From positions 957,188 through 1,021,187 of the forward strand of contig CH003403.1 in NCBI GenBank assembly GCA_000149265.1: 64,000 bases of DNA. Direction: 5' to 3'. The position numbers were made by a program, and so were the translations under genes. The notes under the pieces were generated by a model. That model saw only the letters and a list, made by a program, of their open reading frames with translations, made no database searches and had not been told where the DNA came from. Numbering within the stretch: position 1 is the first letter of the stretch; every line of letters begins with the position of its first letter. This stretch comes from Ciona savignyi. Lineage: Eukaryota; Chordata; Ascidiacea; Phlebobranchia; Cionidae. Positions 44,101 through 55,050 of this stretch are shown in pieces.

Positions 44101-45204
44101 GTATAGGTGTAAATTCCACCCCATGTTTTACCCATTATGTGGTAAAGTATGGGTTTAAATTCCACCCCATGTTTCACCCATTATATGGTAAAGTATGGGT
44201 GTAAATTTACCCCCATGTTTTACCCATTATATGGTAAAGTATGGGGGTAAATTCCACCCCATGTTTCACCCATTATATGGTAAAGTATGGGGGTAAATTC
44301 CACCCCATGTTTCACCTATCATATGGTAAAGTATGGTGGTAAATTCCACCCCATGTTTCATCTATTATGTGGTAAAATATGGGTTTAAATTCCACACCAT
44401 GTTTTACCCATTATGTAGTAAAAAATGGGGGTAAATTCCACCCCATGTTTCACCCATTATGTGGTAAAGTATGAGTGTAAATTCCACTCCATGTTTCACC
44501 CAATATATGGTAAAGTATGGGGGTAAATTGCACCCCATGTTTCACCTATTATAGGGTAAAGTATGGGTGTAAATTCCACCCCATGTTTCACCCATTATTT
44601 GGTAAAGTATGGGTGTAAATTCCACCCCATGTTTCACCCATTATGTGGTAAAGTATGGGTGTAAATTCCACCCCATGTTTCACCCATTACGTGGTAAAGT
44701 GTGGGTACAAATTCCACCCCATGTTTCACCCATTATTTGGTAAAGTATGGGTGTAAATTCCACCCCATGTTTCACCCATTACGTGGTAAAGTGTGGGTAC
44801 AAATTCTACCCCATGTTTCACCCATTATGTGGTAAAGTATGGGTGTAAATTTCACCCCATGTTTCACTCATTACATAGTAAAGTATGGGCAAAATTCCAC
44901 CCCATGTTTCACTCATTACATAGTAAAGTATGGGCAAAATTCCACCCCATGTAATATCTTAAGGCCATACTTCATATACAAGAGTTTGGTGCCATTTGCT
45001 TCAACCCAAATCATCAACACTTACCACAAGTTTCTTGAAACGTTTATGTTGAGCTCCAACCAGCATTCGATATCGCAGCATCCTGGGAGCACCAGAACCC
45101 CACCTCACCATCATTTTGACCCCGTCGCCACCCGGGACGGGTTTAATGCCGACCAGCTTCGCCACTAGAGGGCGTGAGAAAAAAGCACATCGGAGAAGCG
45201 ACAT
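41191..45204 (-). CDS. NDUFB5: NDUFB5 homologue, mitochondrial complex I accessory subunit
   Basis: Exons in transcript order 45204-45025, 43555-43424, 42457-42351, 41344-41191 join in phase to 190 aa; human NDUFB5 is 189. MSLLRCAFFSRPLVAKLVG is the mitochondrial presequence; HKRFKKLV|FYYFLVGAVPAALI holds the single membrane helix; PDYWEYYK|HPLTRLLAKYM is the conserved matrix/intermembrane block; the Glu/Lys helix ERQKRLINQVEALQALEGMG and a divergent acidic end follow. SGDH/NDUFB5 is a membrane-arm subunit of NADH:ubiquinone oxidoreductase needed for assembly rather than catalysis. Intron 1 is almost wholly a 46-bp minisatellite; intron 2 holds a SINE and the assembly gap; intron 3 is short and G/T-rich. 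AATAAA follows the stop closely. Confidence 0.93.
41402..41708 (+). mobile_element. tRNA-derived SINE, full length
   Basis: GGCCCGTTGGTCTCACAGTTAAG head, TTGCAGGTACGAAACTGG box B region, complete body with a small duplication (GAAGGAATCAAATTGAGAAGG), tail GGATAAACATGAATATCCTA. In the last NDUFB5 intron. A reverse fragment follows at about 41712-41775. Confidence 0.9.
42917..43380 (+). mobile_element. tRNA-derived SINE interrupted by an assembly gap
   Basis: GGCCCGGTGGTCTAGCGGTTAAG head and body to ACACACTGTA, then 100 N (43103-43202), a 28-base C run and low-complexity C/G/A sequence, then the SINE resumes at GCCCGTGTGATACCCCC with tail GGATAAACATAATTATCCTA. The C-rich part is probably a collapsed or mis-sequenced tract. 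Confidence 0.85.
43610..44958. repeat. 46-bp minisatellite filling NDUFB5 intron 1, about 29 units
   Basis: Unit: CCACCCCATGTTTCACCCAT followed by TATGTGGTAAAGTATGGGTG and TAAATT. Within each unit CACCCAT and ATGGGTG are inverted and could form a hairpin. Between about 43860 and 44180 two variants alternate (TTTCACCC with AGGTGTAAA, TTTTACCC with GGGTTTAAA), a 92-bp higher-order unit. The last two units near exon 1 are 42 bp. The array leaves only about 55-65 bp of ordinary sequence beside each neighbouring exon. Confidence 0.95.
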
Positions 45205-45229
45205 GGCAATTAAATAACGCTGAGTCGCC

Positions 45230-47380
45230 TAATTCTTAATTCTCATCCTAACACCTGTAGGAATATGTTTGGTCAATTTAATTTTCAGTCCATTTTATTG
45301 TTGGACTTTTAAGCAGCATTATATGAACATAGGAAAGGTAGCAACGCGAAATTCAAGAAAACTTTTCCAATCATCATCACATCTTGTCATTGTGGAGGTG
45401 ATTGGGGTGATGTTTTTAATTTGTTATTGTGAAAAACGCAACCTACTCTTGCCCTAAGCTTGATTGTTTACAGTGCTTCGCTCCTACTTGAAACCTGTTC
45501 CGAACTCCTCTAACTAGTGCATTGTAACGTTCAGTGTAGCATTGTGTACATTGTCAGTTTGCTTGTGTGAATTAACCTGTGCATTATTATCTTGATTCGT
45601 AATTAAATAAAGCCTACATTGAGTATATATTGGAAATTATGGAAATTACACCAATATTTGCAAAAATTTGACGTAAAAGTTATTATTTTAAAATATGTGT
45701 GATTCGTCTGCAACTTGAAGTGTGAATTTACCAACAAAAAATTTTTTGTTAATGAAATAAAATTTAAATAACCCTGAATTAAGATTAAAAACAAATTATA
45801 ATATATTTTAGTCCTTTAGCAAATATAAAAATGACCATAAAAAGAGATTTACATTTATTAAGTGGCAACTGTATTGATTTAAACGGCTTCTAGGTGTCTG
45901 TTGTCTTTTTCACATCTAATCCACAATGTGATAAAAAGTTTTTGTTGTAAAACAAAAAGAACGGAACAGTAGAAAGTAAAAAATGGCCCTCTAAATTAAA
46001 GATTAAGTTCGTGTTAGTTCTAAATTTAGGGTTTGCAGAAGGGTTAGAATTACTTTTCATAGTTTTAATGTTAAGTCACGTGGGTGTCCTTGAAAAACGA
46101 CATCTAAAGCATCGCAGAAAGTTGTACTTCGTTCCACAATCGTCAAAACGCGGATAAAACGCGTACCATTATCTATACTTGCTTCATACCTCGAATTCTA
46201 TGCGTTAAAAGGTTTTATTCATCACCAACCAGAGAAATACATGTAAATAAACTGGTTTAAATGCCACTATCTGACCTCTGTCTATCTTATTCGATCGTTG
46301 GGTTTGCAAGAAACACACTTAAAACCGAGGGTTTGTAGTTCTGACAGTTCTTCAATTCACCTTTACTTATTTGGAACCTTGCCTCTGGTTAAAGTCCTTA
46401 ACGTTGGAATTTTGTTTAGTTTAGTTATTTTTTTATCGACGATAAAAACACAAAGCAGGCCCTTGATAAAAATTTGGAAAACTACAAAATAACGGCAAAA
46501 GGACAGTTGTTAAAACACCTCTAAATTTCATATAATCATTTAGACTTTCGGTATATTTAGACGTGATCGCACATTGACAGAACAAAAATTGTGGACCACA
46601 GTGGCAAAGGAAAAAATCCAAAAAGTGAAATTCCATTAAAAGTGCAACACTTACCAAGGCATTAAAGAGCAAAATTAGGTAAATAGAAAAGGAAAAAAAT
46701 ATATGCAAAACAATTTTGCACTTGACGAACATGCGAGCCTTCGGCTGAAAGTCGACGCACTAACCCACCAAGATATGTGGTCGGACAGTAGAATACATTA
46801 TGGGTAGATTACTACAGTATAAGTTCAGCTTATTTGCCCAAAGGGTTCGAATAACATCCGCTAAATGCTATACACAAGTCCAACTAATTTGCAGATTACT
46901 TCTACAGTTAAAAAGAACGATTTAACTAGAATAATATGCGGTTCTTATAAACTCGGGAGAGTCTGTGACCAACCCAATAGTAACTTAACAAAATCAGTTA
47001 TGATTTTATAATTAATTGTTTAAACGACTCTACGAATTCCTAATTCACATTAAATTCTACTTAAACAACACCTTGAAATTCCAACCTTTCCATAATCCAC
47101 ACCCTTTTGTTTTTAAGTTTATTTTATTTATTTTTTCGTGTTTTTATTTAAAATACAATATACAAAAATAATTTAAAAACAATAAAATTCAAGCTAGTGG
47201 TCAGCTGAGTGGGGGTAAGAGGTAAGACAAACTACCGGGTAAAAAGGTTGCGTGAATCTCCTGAATTCCTGTTGAGTTTAGAGGTAGTGTTTAATTGTTG
47301 GTAGGTGGCGATAAAGAGGAGCCGGTTTGATCAACCAATGTTCGTATTTCTACACAAGATGTCGCGACATTTTAGATGAG
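45230..47380. other. gene-free AT-rich stretch
   Basis: No convincing exon. It contains a decayed G-rich MITE-type interior near 46010-46060 and a reverse SINE-head scrap at about 46735-46800 (AGTCGACGCACTAACCCACC). The 5' end of NDUFB5 and the 3' end of the sushi-EAR gene both face it. Confidence 0.45.
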
Positions 47381-47385
47381 GATTG

Positions 47386-47520
47386 TGCCGTCATGTTTAA
47401 AGGTGGTGACGTCATGTTAGAGGTTGGTGACGTCATGCCTGAAGGTTTGTGACGTCCTGTTTGAAGGTGGTGACGTCATGTTTGTAGGTGGTGACGTCAT
47501 GTTAGAGGTTGATGACGTCA
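47386..47520. promoter_or_regulatory. array of seven CRE-like TGACGTCA sites spaced 21-22 bp
   Basis: Perfect TGACGTCA at 47407, 47428, 47471, 47492 and 47513; one-mismatch versions at 47386 (TGCCGTCA) and 47450 (TGACGTCC). Spacers resemble TGTTTGAAGGTGG, so this is a 21-bp minisatellite that carries the palindromic CREB/ATF site. It lies just past the 3' end of the sushi-EAR gene. Confidence 0.8.
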
Positions 47521-47609
47521 TATTTTGATTGATCTCTATTTTGAAAAATCGGGTCGACGTCACTTCCTATTAGCACGTCATTTATATAAAGTTGAGTTCC
47601 ATCATCAAG

Positions 47610-50600
47610 TTAGTCTCCGACCCCCGGCTGCGAACGAAGCTTCTTATATACAAAACAGCGCCCTTCAGCGGCCGCCTGCCCCACCACGAAATAATTGTCG
47701 CCGAGAATCCGGAAACTCGTGATGTCGGACACCATGCGGAGATCTTTCTTCTTCAGAACATCGGTGTAGACCATTCGACCCCGTCGCGGTCGCCCCACCA
47801 CCACTCGACCGCGCCCATCGGGCCGATTCAACGTCACAATGGTCTCTATTTGATTGTTCGTCACAAACATGGAGCACTGGAAGACGGTCTCGCCTCCACG
47901 CATCCTTCTTCGCATCACTCGCTTGAAGAAGTCCCGACCATCTGTGGGGAGGACATGTCAACTTTTGTCTTGCCGGTTAGTCTGGCGGTTAAGTGCGTCG
48001 CCTTTTAATCGAAAGTTTGCAGGTTCGGAACTGGTCGCTTTAGTCTGGTGGTTAAGTGCGTCGTCGCCTTTCAATCAAAAGTTTGCAGGTTCGGAACTGG
48101 TCGCTTTAGTCTGGTGGTTAAGTGCGTCGTCGCCTTTCAATCGAAACTTTGCAGGTTCGAAACTGGTCTCTAGCTAGTCGTTTGTGTCCTTGGGCAAGGC
48201 TCTTAACGTACATTGCCTGGACCCAGCGGATTAATGGGTTCTACTAAATTAAAAAATCGTGTGAATCATACACAACACATTGCAATAGCTCCGGTAATCC
48301 GACGATGGGCGCGAGGTGATCTGACGATTACACGTGTGTTAACCGCCTTGGTTTTTCCATTCACGGGGATAAACATGAATATAGTATCCTAACTTGTCAG
48401 TTGTACGGTCGCGTGGCCGAATGGTCAACGCAACCGGTATACATGGACCAATTTCTATACAAAAACCCGTTGTAGTGAGGAGCCCACCATGGGTTCGAAA
48501 CTGAGCGCGATAAAAAAAGGCTGGACAAAGGGCGTGTGGAAATGCGGGTTCGTTTAATATATTTGATATGGTGACCAGTAAACTGAACCCCTCACAACTG
48601 AGCCCCCTTACAACTGAACCCCTTACAACTGAGCCCCTACAACTGAACCCCCTTTAACCGAACGCTTTTAACTGAAAAGGGGGTTCAGTTGTAAAGAGGT
48701 TCAATTGAAAGGGGTTCAGTTGTCATGGAACCATTTGATATTCATGTTTATACCGGATTAGAAAAACACGGGAGGTGTTGTTCCACAACCAAGCACATAT
48801 GCCGAGCCGCAAGTTAAAATCCCATCGTGTTCGGAGGGTGTTGTGACCGAATGGTTAACGCCACAGATTCACGACCTGATTTCTATATAACCCCTACAAC
48901 TGAACCCCTTTACAACTGAACCCCTTTTAACCGAACGCTTTTAATTGAAAAGGGGGTTCAGTTGTAAAGAGGTTCAATTGAAATGGGTTCAGTTGTAAAG
49001 GGGTTTAGTTTAAAGGGGTTCAGTTAAAAGGAGTTCAGTTGTAAGGGGCTTAATTGTAGGGGTTCAGTTGTAAAGGGTTCAGTTGTAAGGGTTCAGTTAT
49101 AAGGGGTTCAGTTGTAAGGGGTTCAGTTGTCATGGAACCCTATATAATACCGTCTTAGCGATGAGCACATGAATGGTTCGAAACTTAGCGCGGTATAAAC
49201 ATTTAAACAACACTAACCAGGGTTTTCCTCGAGTTTCTGAACCACCACAACCGACCTCCCCGGTCTATTCTGCCCCGTACACCGGTATATCTCCCCGTTT
49301 AACGAGATGAAGTCGATTCCGTCCGGATTTCCGCCGTCGGATCGAGATGTCATTGTGAGTGAGGTGGAAGAATGGGAGAAATTGAACCGACCGTCGTCGC
49401 TTTCCCTGTGGGGGGAGGGGTTAAAAGACCGTGGATTTATTAACACGACCGATACATACACTGACTTCTATACACAAAACGGTCCTGGTGATGAGCCCAT
49501 TATGGGGTAATTCTCATTCTATTATTATTTCACCTGGGTTGGTTGAAATAATAGCGGATGATCAGTCGGTTTAAAGCCAATATTATATCGCGATCGATAA
49601 TTAATAACAAGTCCATCGTGGAAACTTGGCTCGATAAAAAACGCCACAGACGCGTAATATGCAACACACTAAAACGTGTAACTAGAGAGGGTTTAGAAGT
49701 TGATTCAACAAAAAATAAGAAACATTACCAGAAAGATATTGCTATAAACTCCTAACACTCCTCATGTTTAACAACGAGCATCACTTATTTAATTGCAGAT
49801 TCCTAAGTTCCACTTGCCATGCAATGGAAAAGAGTTACAACGCCATTTCTTACCGATATAAATTCGTAACGTGACGGTTGCCAGCGAATAGCCACAACTT
49901 CCCTTGTTGCCGGGCAACAACTTCAACCTTGGTGGGATTTGGTTGGTATATTTCCTGCCACGGTTCAAGGTTGAAACTACCGTTCACCCACTTGTAGATT
50001 CGTATTCGGTCACCAGTCTGTGTGAAATATTTAGTTTATAGAAACATAGTAACTGTGGGGATATTGTACACGGTAATCTTACTTATTTTGCTATTGTTTT
50101 CTTATTGTTTCTAACGAATGAACATGGAATGGAAGTGTGGCTGAGTGGCCAACGCAACTGATACTTATATATCTAATATATAAGCGGACGCAGCGACGAT
50201 GCCAGTAGGGTTCGAAACATAACCCGGCTAAATATAAAGTGTGTTCAGCACGTATTAATCTTCATTCACTTTCACCCAGTATTTGTTTAACCATCAGAAT
50301 TAAGTGTTGATTCAATCACAAACTAATGTTACTACCAAACTAAGCGTAGGTCTGTATCATCGCGTTAACCATTCGGCCACACGACCGTACAAGAGTTTTG
50401 ATTCGATTATCCCAAGTTCGAAATGCTTAATTTACTGCCTCCAGCGGATAAGACCGAAGACTGGGCTTAATTTAAACTTCAAAAGTCGAAAATCCAATCG
50501 GACCAACACGAATAATTTCTTAAGGTTTCATCCACTCACAGTATCTCCCGCCACGAGGTATGTCACGTGATCACGTACGAATGACGTCACGCTTACTACG

Positions 50601-53600
50601 TCACCACATTCCAACACTTGATGTCGCACGAACGAGCGCCTCGAACGACCGTTGTAGGAACTTCTGACTGGGGACATGGATTCGTGATTCATTGGGAATA
50701 AGTAAATTAAAAGAAAATAAAACTGAAGATTATTTGTACGTTCGGGTAGTCCATCGGGTTACCGAAGCTATTGCAGTGTGGAAATGATAGACACGTTCCT
50801 TCAAGTTAGTAGAACCCATAAATCCGCTGGGTTCAGGTAATGTCCGTAAACTGCCTTGCCCAAGGACACAACCGACCAGCCAGCGACCAGTTTCGCACCT
50901 GCAATCTTTCGATTGAAAGGCGACGCACTTAACCGCGTCAGCGACTGACTGAAATCCTGTGTCTTTGGGCAAGCCACTTACCGGACATTGCATGAACCAG
51001 CGGATCAATGGTTAAAATAAAACTGACAAGATTTCTCAAATTATATACACATACACTGCAAATCCTATGGATTAATTGAATTGAAGGAATGTTTGAATCA
51101 TAGACAACACACTGTAATAGCTTTGGTGACCCGACGGTGGGTACGATTGCACCCTTGCGTTTTCTTATGCATAAGGATAAACATACGTATCTGATACTGC
51201 AATACACAAATTGCCAAGGTACAACACTATGTATGAAAAAGGCCCAATGGTTAGCACGGCCGATTCCTAAACAGCACGATATTCAAAACGGGTCTAGTGG
51301 CAAGCCCATCACGTGTTCGAAACCCGACCCTGCCTCAAAAAATGTGCTGGACCTGAAAATTCCTGTTCAAACTGTTTCTTACTTTGGCAGGAACCGGTTC
51401 TTCCCGACCACGTTCCGTCACTTTGGCAGTTCCTGACGTCACTATTCATGACGTCATAACCATCGTCACAAACAAGCTGACATGATTGTGACGTAAGAGT
51501 GGTGGAGGGTTCGCCGTTAGAGGGCGCGCACTTCAGCGATCCGTTAGGGGGCGCTCTTAGTGGTTCACAGGAGGAAACTGAGAAAAATAATATTTTAGGT
51601 CACGTGGTTAAATGGTTAACACGACCGATACATATACCAACTCTTATACAAAAAAACGGTCCTGATGACGAACCCTTCGTGGGTTCGAAACTTGGCTCGG
51701 TCAAAAAATAATAATAATATTTTAGGTCAAGTGGTTGAGTGGTTAACGCGACCGATACGTATACAGACTTACATACAAAAAACGGTCTTAGCAAATATTC
51801 CTCTGTGGGGGTTCGAAGCTAAAAAAAATTTGGCGCTAATAAAATCAACAATGCTCATTATTAATAATACTTTATGAATGGTTGTTTACCAAAGGATTAG
51901 TCCGTTTGATTCATATACAGAAGTATAAACAAATATGGTGTCGGGAGAGGGCTTATCGATGGTTCGAACCTTAGCCCTGTTTGCACCAGAAACAAACAGG
52001 TATGGTTGTGTGGTGCGGGCGGATGGTAAGCGCGACCGATTTATTTAAACCATCATTTTAAAAATGGGCCTAGTGTCGAGCCCATCGTAAGTGTAAAACA
52101 AGTTAGGTTTTAAATGCGCAAGCGAAACGACTTTCATATTTATTACATTTGGAAGGAAAAAAAGTAACCTTTAAAAAACCTTAATATGAAAGTGTTATGC
52201 ATCAGACTTTATGCCTAAATACCAGTGATTACTAGTTTCCATTGATTTATAACGAACCGGTCTACAATATGGTTGCACAACTGAAATGTGCACCAGTACG
52301 AGTGATTCAGGATTTTTATACATGAGAACCCAGTTAACTGCTCGTTACAAGCGACGGTAACTTGTCGACAAATTGCTTTACAAGGCGATAGATGGGTGGG
52401 AGATATTACTTTGGTTGGATTGAGATATTTCACTGCTAAGCCTTAGACCCGCGGTTGTTTTAAATATGGCGTGAATTTTAAGCGCTGTTTTAAATTTACG
52501 AGCTAACCTCCCCATAAATTCGAGCATTTGTCATCATTATCGCAATAAATACTTCGTTCTGCCCAGACGCGACGAGCGGCCAATAACAACCATCGTCTCA
52601 ACTGCACCTGCTGCGACCTTTAATTAAAACGAGGCCATCTGGGCAAAGACACCGGCTGGGCAAATATCTTTGAATGACGGATAGCGGAGTATTTACGTTC
52701 CGCCATTATGAGAAGGGCGTGAGCGTATTATGTCAAAGTCACGAGTAATTATATCGCAGACGAACTTTCCCAGGCCATAGTGGAATTTGTGCTATAATTA
52801 TCGCTAGCGACGTCCTGGATGAGCGACGTCCTGGATGAGACAACATTGAGTTGTCGCTGATCTAGTCCAAACCGCAAGTTACACAGGTTTTACTATGTTT
52901 GCTTTGCGCCCGCTTCAAGTGGATTTGTAGTTGGCTTAAAGTTGTGGAAACCAGGTCAACTCACCGCATTTGTAGTTCTCATCGCGACCCGACCAGAATG
53001 CCTGCGGGGATTGGCGACCTGATTTCCCGCGTCTTCCTCGCTTCGCGGGTCGGCATCTTCGGTTGCTTTTGTGCTCGTTGGACATCCGGAACCCTGGGGC
53101 GCAACGGACGGCGCATCGGGATCGCACGCGACGCCCATTTGAGCAATTGACGATTATCCTCGGGTCGGTCGGCCACACCGGACACAACAATTTGCTCGAA
53201 TCCCTTGCCGGAAGTTCAACAGACGATGACGCGATTAGTTGTTTCGACAAAATTTGCCTCGGATCCGGCAATCTCTCGTTTAAAGTAAAAAAGCTTTTTC
53301 GCCACGAATTCGGTTTTCGAAGTTTTCGATTCTTGCGTTTTTTCCCCTTTTTCCGTCGTTTTCGGTTCCACTTGGTGGCACTCCGCCGCAGTCGTCTTCT
53401 TCCCGCCGTTTCCGTCTTTTCCCACGGCCGGGATGTGTTGGTCATGCTCGATGAAGCATTGTTGGAAAATACGGAATGGGGAACCATCAGCCCAAATACC
53501 TCATCCCTCAATACCAGTTTATCACCCATTAACACGAACCCACTCTCCGAGCCTTTAGTTCCGCTATGGACGTCAAAAGGTTGAATATCATTAGCTCCAC

Positions 53601-53700
53601 CGATGGAAACCGAATTTCGTAAATCCGCGTATATCCCGCTTGCAGTATGTAAAGATAGAAACAACACAACTAGTCTTGATACGCTCGCCATAATCTCCAT
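47610..53700 (-). CDS. secreted sushi-domain protein with EAR/EPTP repeats
   Basis: Five exons in transcript order, 53700-52965, 50667-50540, 50017-49854, 49405-49218, 47941-47610, join in phase to 515 aa. Parts: signal peptide (MEIMASVSRLVVLFLSLHTA), a linker, a very basic block at about 101-136 that includes RRRLRRS (possible furin-type site) and KRRKKGKKRKNRK, a six-cysteine sushi/CCP domain at about 172-246 (Cys173, 186, 196, 200, 216, 245; WSG before the last), then about 270 aa of beta-rich repeats such as VTSFVRDHVTYLVAGDT, GDRIRIYKWVNGSF, VARQQGKLWLFAGN and ITSFRILGDNYFVVGQA. These match the EAR/EPTP pattern of LGI and TSPEAR proteins, which fold as a propeller and bind partners outside the cell. 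I know no named sushi-EAR protein. Alternative 5' start: a minus-strand donor at 53800 suggests a 5' UTR exon. Only exon 1 carries the sushi domain, so a check that all exons belong to one transcript matters. Confidence 0.8.
47973..48385 (+). mobile_element. tRNA-derived SINE with triplicated head
   Basis: The tRNA-like head occurs three times in a row (TTAGTCTGGCGGTTAAGTGCG at 47975, TTTAGTCTGGTGGTTAAGTG at about 48040 and 48105, each ending GGTTCGGAACTGGTC or GGTTCGAAACTGGTC) before a single normal body and tail. It lies just upstream of the last exon of the sushi-EAR gene, on the opposite strand. Confidence 0.9.
48405..48520 (+). mobile_element. short tRNA-like SINE (type B)
   Basis: GTACGGTCGCGTGGCCGAATGG, CAACGCAACCGGTATAC, CTATACAAAAACCCG and CATGGGTTCGAAACTGAGCG, then A-run. 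Layout like a long-variable-arm tRNA (Leu/Ser type), about 110 bp. Confidence 0.75.
48570..48732. mobile_element. foldback element 1 built of ACAACTGAACCCCTT units
   Basis: Starts GGTGACCAGTAAACTGAACC and ends GGGGTTCAGTTGTCATGGAACC. The two halves are inverted tandem arrays meeting near AACCGAACGCTTTTAACTG. ATTTGATAT (9 bp) flanks it exactly at 48561-48569 and 48733-48741. Confidence 0.85.
48838..49200 (+). mobile_element. type B tRNA-like SINE split by foldback element 2
   Basis: The left half ends at TGATTTCTATATAA (48890); the right half resumes CTATATAATACCGTCTTAGCG and GAATGGTTCGAAACTTAGCG. Foldback element 2 (48891-49139) lies between. Confidence 0.75.
48891..49139. mobile_element. 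foldback element 2
   Basis: Same family as 48570-48732; left terminus cut (begins CCCCTACAACTGAACC), right terminus GTTGTCATGGAACC. CTATATAA is repeated at the borders. Its right array is longer than the left. Confidence 0.8.
50133..50238 (+). mobile_element. short tRNA-like SINE (type B)
   Basis: AAGTGTGGCTGAGTGGCCAACGC and AGTAGGGTTCGAAACATAACC, in an intron of the sushi-EAR gene. A reverse head (GCGTTAACCATTCGGCCACAC) lies at 50360-50385. Confidence 0.65.
50755..50940 (-). mobile_element. SINE, minus strand, tail lost
   Basis: GGTTACCGAAGCTATTGCAG through CCAGCGACCAGTTTCGCACC to an intact reverse head (GAAAGGCGACGCACTTAACC). A plus-strand SINE piece follows at about 50960-51190. Confidence 0.85.
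51595..51820 (+). mobile_element. two tandem type B tRNA-like SINEs
   Basis: Both start with TATTTTAGGTCACGTGGTTAA or TATTTTAGGTCAAGTGGTTGA, carry ACGCGACCGATAC-like cores and end in GGTTCGAAACTTGGCT or GGTTCGAAGCT. Two adjoining copies share the leading TATTTTAGGTCA, so the pair may come from a local duplication. Further decayed copies at about 51890-51990 and 52003-52095. Confidence 0.7.
52100..52960. other. gene-free stretch in an intron of the sushi-EAR gene
   Basis: No exon recognised. A 16-bp direct duplication (GCGACGTCCTGGATGA) occurs at about 52807-52838. Confidence 0.45.
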
Positions 53701-54199
53701 CGTACGAATTCTGCAGCATAAAATCCAAGTCTTTCGTTCAGCTTTAATTCCTTTCTCAATCAGTAATTTGAGTCGTCGTTTTCCAATTACACGCACTTAC
53801 GACCCTGCCGAGACGTACAGTCGCTCACAAACATGTTAATTCGAATAGAATAACAACCTACGGCGACCATAACAAAATATACATGATATTAGGTGGAAAT
53901 AAAGAGAACCTATAACCTGTAGACGACCTTTCCCTGATCTGACATCAACCAAACTTATCATGGCTGGCGGGCTCGCTTCGTGGTGACAATTGAGCAAGAA
54001 GGGTTGATCTCAAAACACTTTAATTGGCCTTTTACCACCGGCGTCGGTGGTAGCACGCGTGTGGTTTGTTAGCGCCTCACTACCCGATAAATTTACAAGA
54101 GTCTCGCTTTTGTATCTCCCCTATGGGCGGGGATTGTATCCAGCACAACAACAAGTACGGGAATGAAGCGGCGACTTCAAAGCGACGCAACAACATATA

Positions 54200-54475
54200 A
54201 TGGCTTCCCACAATCCCCTGCAAACCGCGCTGCTCGAATTTATACCCAACCTGCCCGACGCCGACCACACAACACTGGAAATCAACCCACGCTGTCGGGA
54301 TATCTTTATCAATGGCCGCTGTGGTCATGTGCGTGTGCTGACGAGTGTTGTAAAAATCGAAGCTTCTTTATTACGTCACAGAAACCTTATTGGATTATTT
54401 GTTTGCCAACAATCGGCTTCGCTTCCTGCCGCTTCTCGTAATTTCGTATCAACTTCGAAGATCACTGATGCGTGA
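54200..54475 (+). CDS. possible exon of unknown gene (hypothetical)
   Basis: A 91-codon frame from a real ATG in a GC-richer patch (about 54100-54500) that faces the 5' end of the sushi-EAR gene. The first part, with LPDADHTTLEINPRCRDIFI, looks compositionally like protein; the part after CGHVRV is less so, and a GT donor may end the exon near 54350 (AGTGTT|GTAAAA). I do not recognise a family. Could equally be a non-coding CpG-rich promoter region. Confidence 0.2.
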   Translation: MASHNPLQTALLEFIPNLPDADHTTLEINPRCRDIFINGRCGHVRVLTSVVKIEASLLRHRNLIGLFVCQQSASLPAASRNFVSTSKITDA

Positions 54476-54829
54476 CCATGTTCAAACACACCGTCATACG
54501 TCACAATGACTGCGAATTCACAATAATTCAACGGAAGTCGCGAATAATGATCGTTGTGACGACATAAGACCAGCCCTCTTTCCCAGGGGTCATTAGAGGT
54601 CGTTTAGCTCAGCACCACAACTATCCCTCCAGGGGATTATGTGGGTTTCATAACGGTTTGGGCGGATTTGAAATATTTTGGATTTCTACAACCTTGTTGG
54701 TCCCATCTTAATCAATAATTAAATTATTTAAATCAATGTATAATACACACTGAAGCTTTCACTCTGACAACGTATGTTTGTCTCACACGAGTTTATGTTT
54801 GCGCAGATAAAACAAACAGCCGTAGAGTT

Positions 54830-55050
54830 GTGTGGACGAATGGTTAGCTCGACCGATATATACTACACATTGTATGTAAAAACACACTCAGTGAAGAGCA
54901 GGGTTCGATACACAGCCCGGGTTAAAAAAGGTTAACGGTTGAGTATATTGGCCGAATGGTTAACGCGCCGGATTTGTATACGGAATGTCATACAAAAAAT
55001 CGGTATTATTGACAAGCCCATTATGGATTCGAAACTTTAGCTCGGTGAAA
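54830..55050 (+). mobile_element. two type B tRNA-like SINEs in a row
   Basis: GTTGTGTGGACGAATGGTTAGC at 54836 and TTGGCCGAATGGTTAACGCG at 54948, each followed by the AAAAACAC/AAAAATCGG core and a GGGTTCGATAC or GGATTCGAAACTTTAGC end. Confidence 0.7.

Noticed and set aside
43610..44958. Regular array that might suggest a CRISPR
   Set aside because: Units are contiguous with no unique spacers, in a eukaryotic intron.
46433..46732. Minus-strand 99-codon frame rich in Phe/Leu
   Set aside because: Composition follows AT-rich DNA, no splice or family support, and it overlaps no repeat or conserved block.
52215..52433. Minus-strand 72-codon frame in the large sushi-EAR intron
   Set aside because: No acceptor/donor pair in the required phase and no EAR or sushi pattern; the exons on either side already join in phase.
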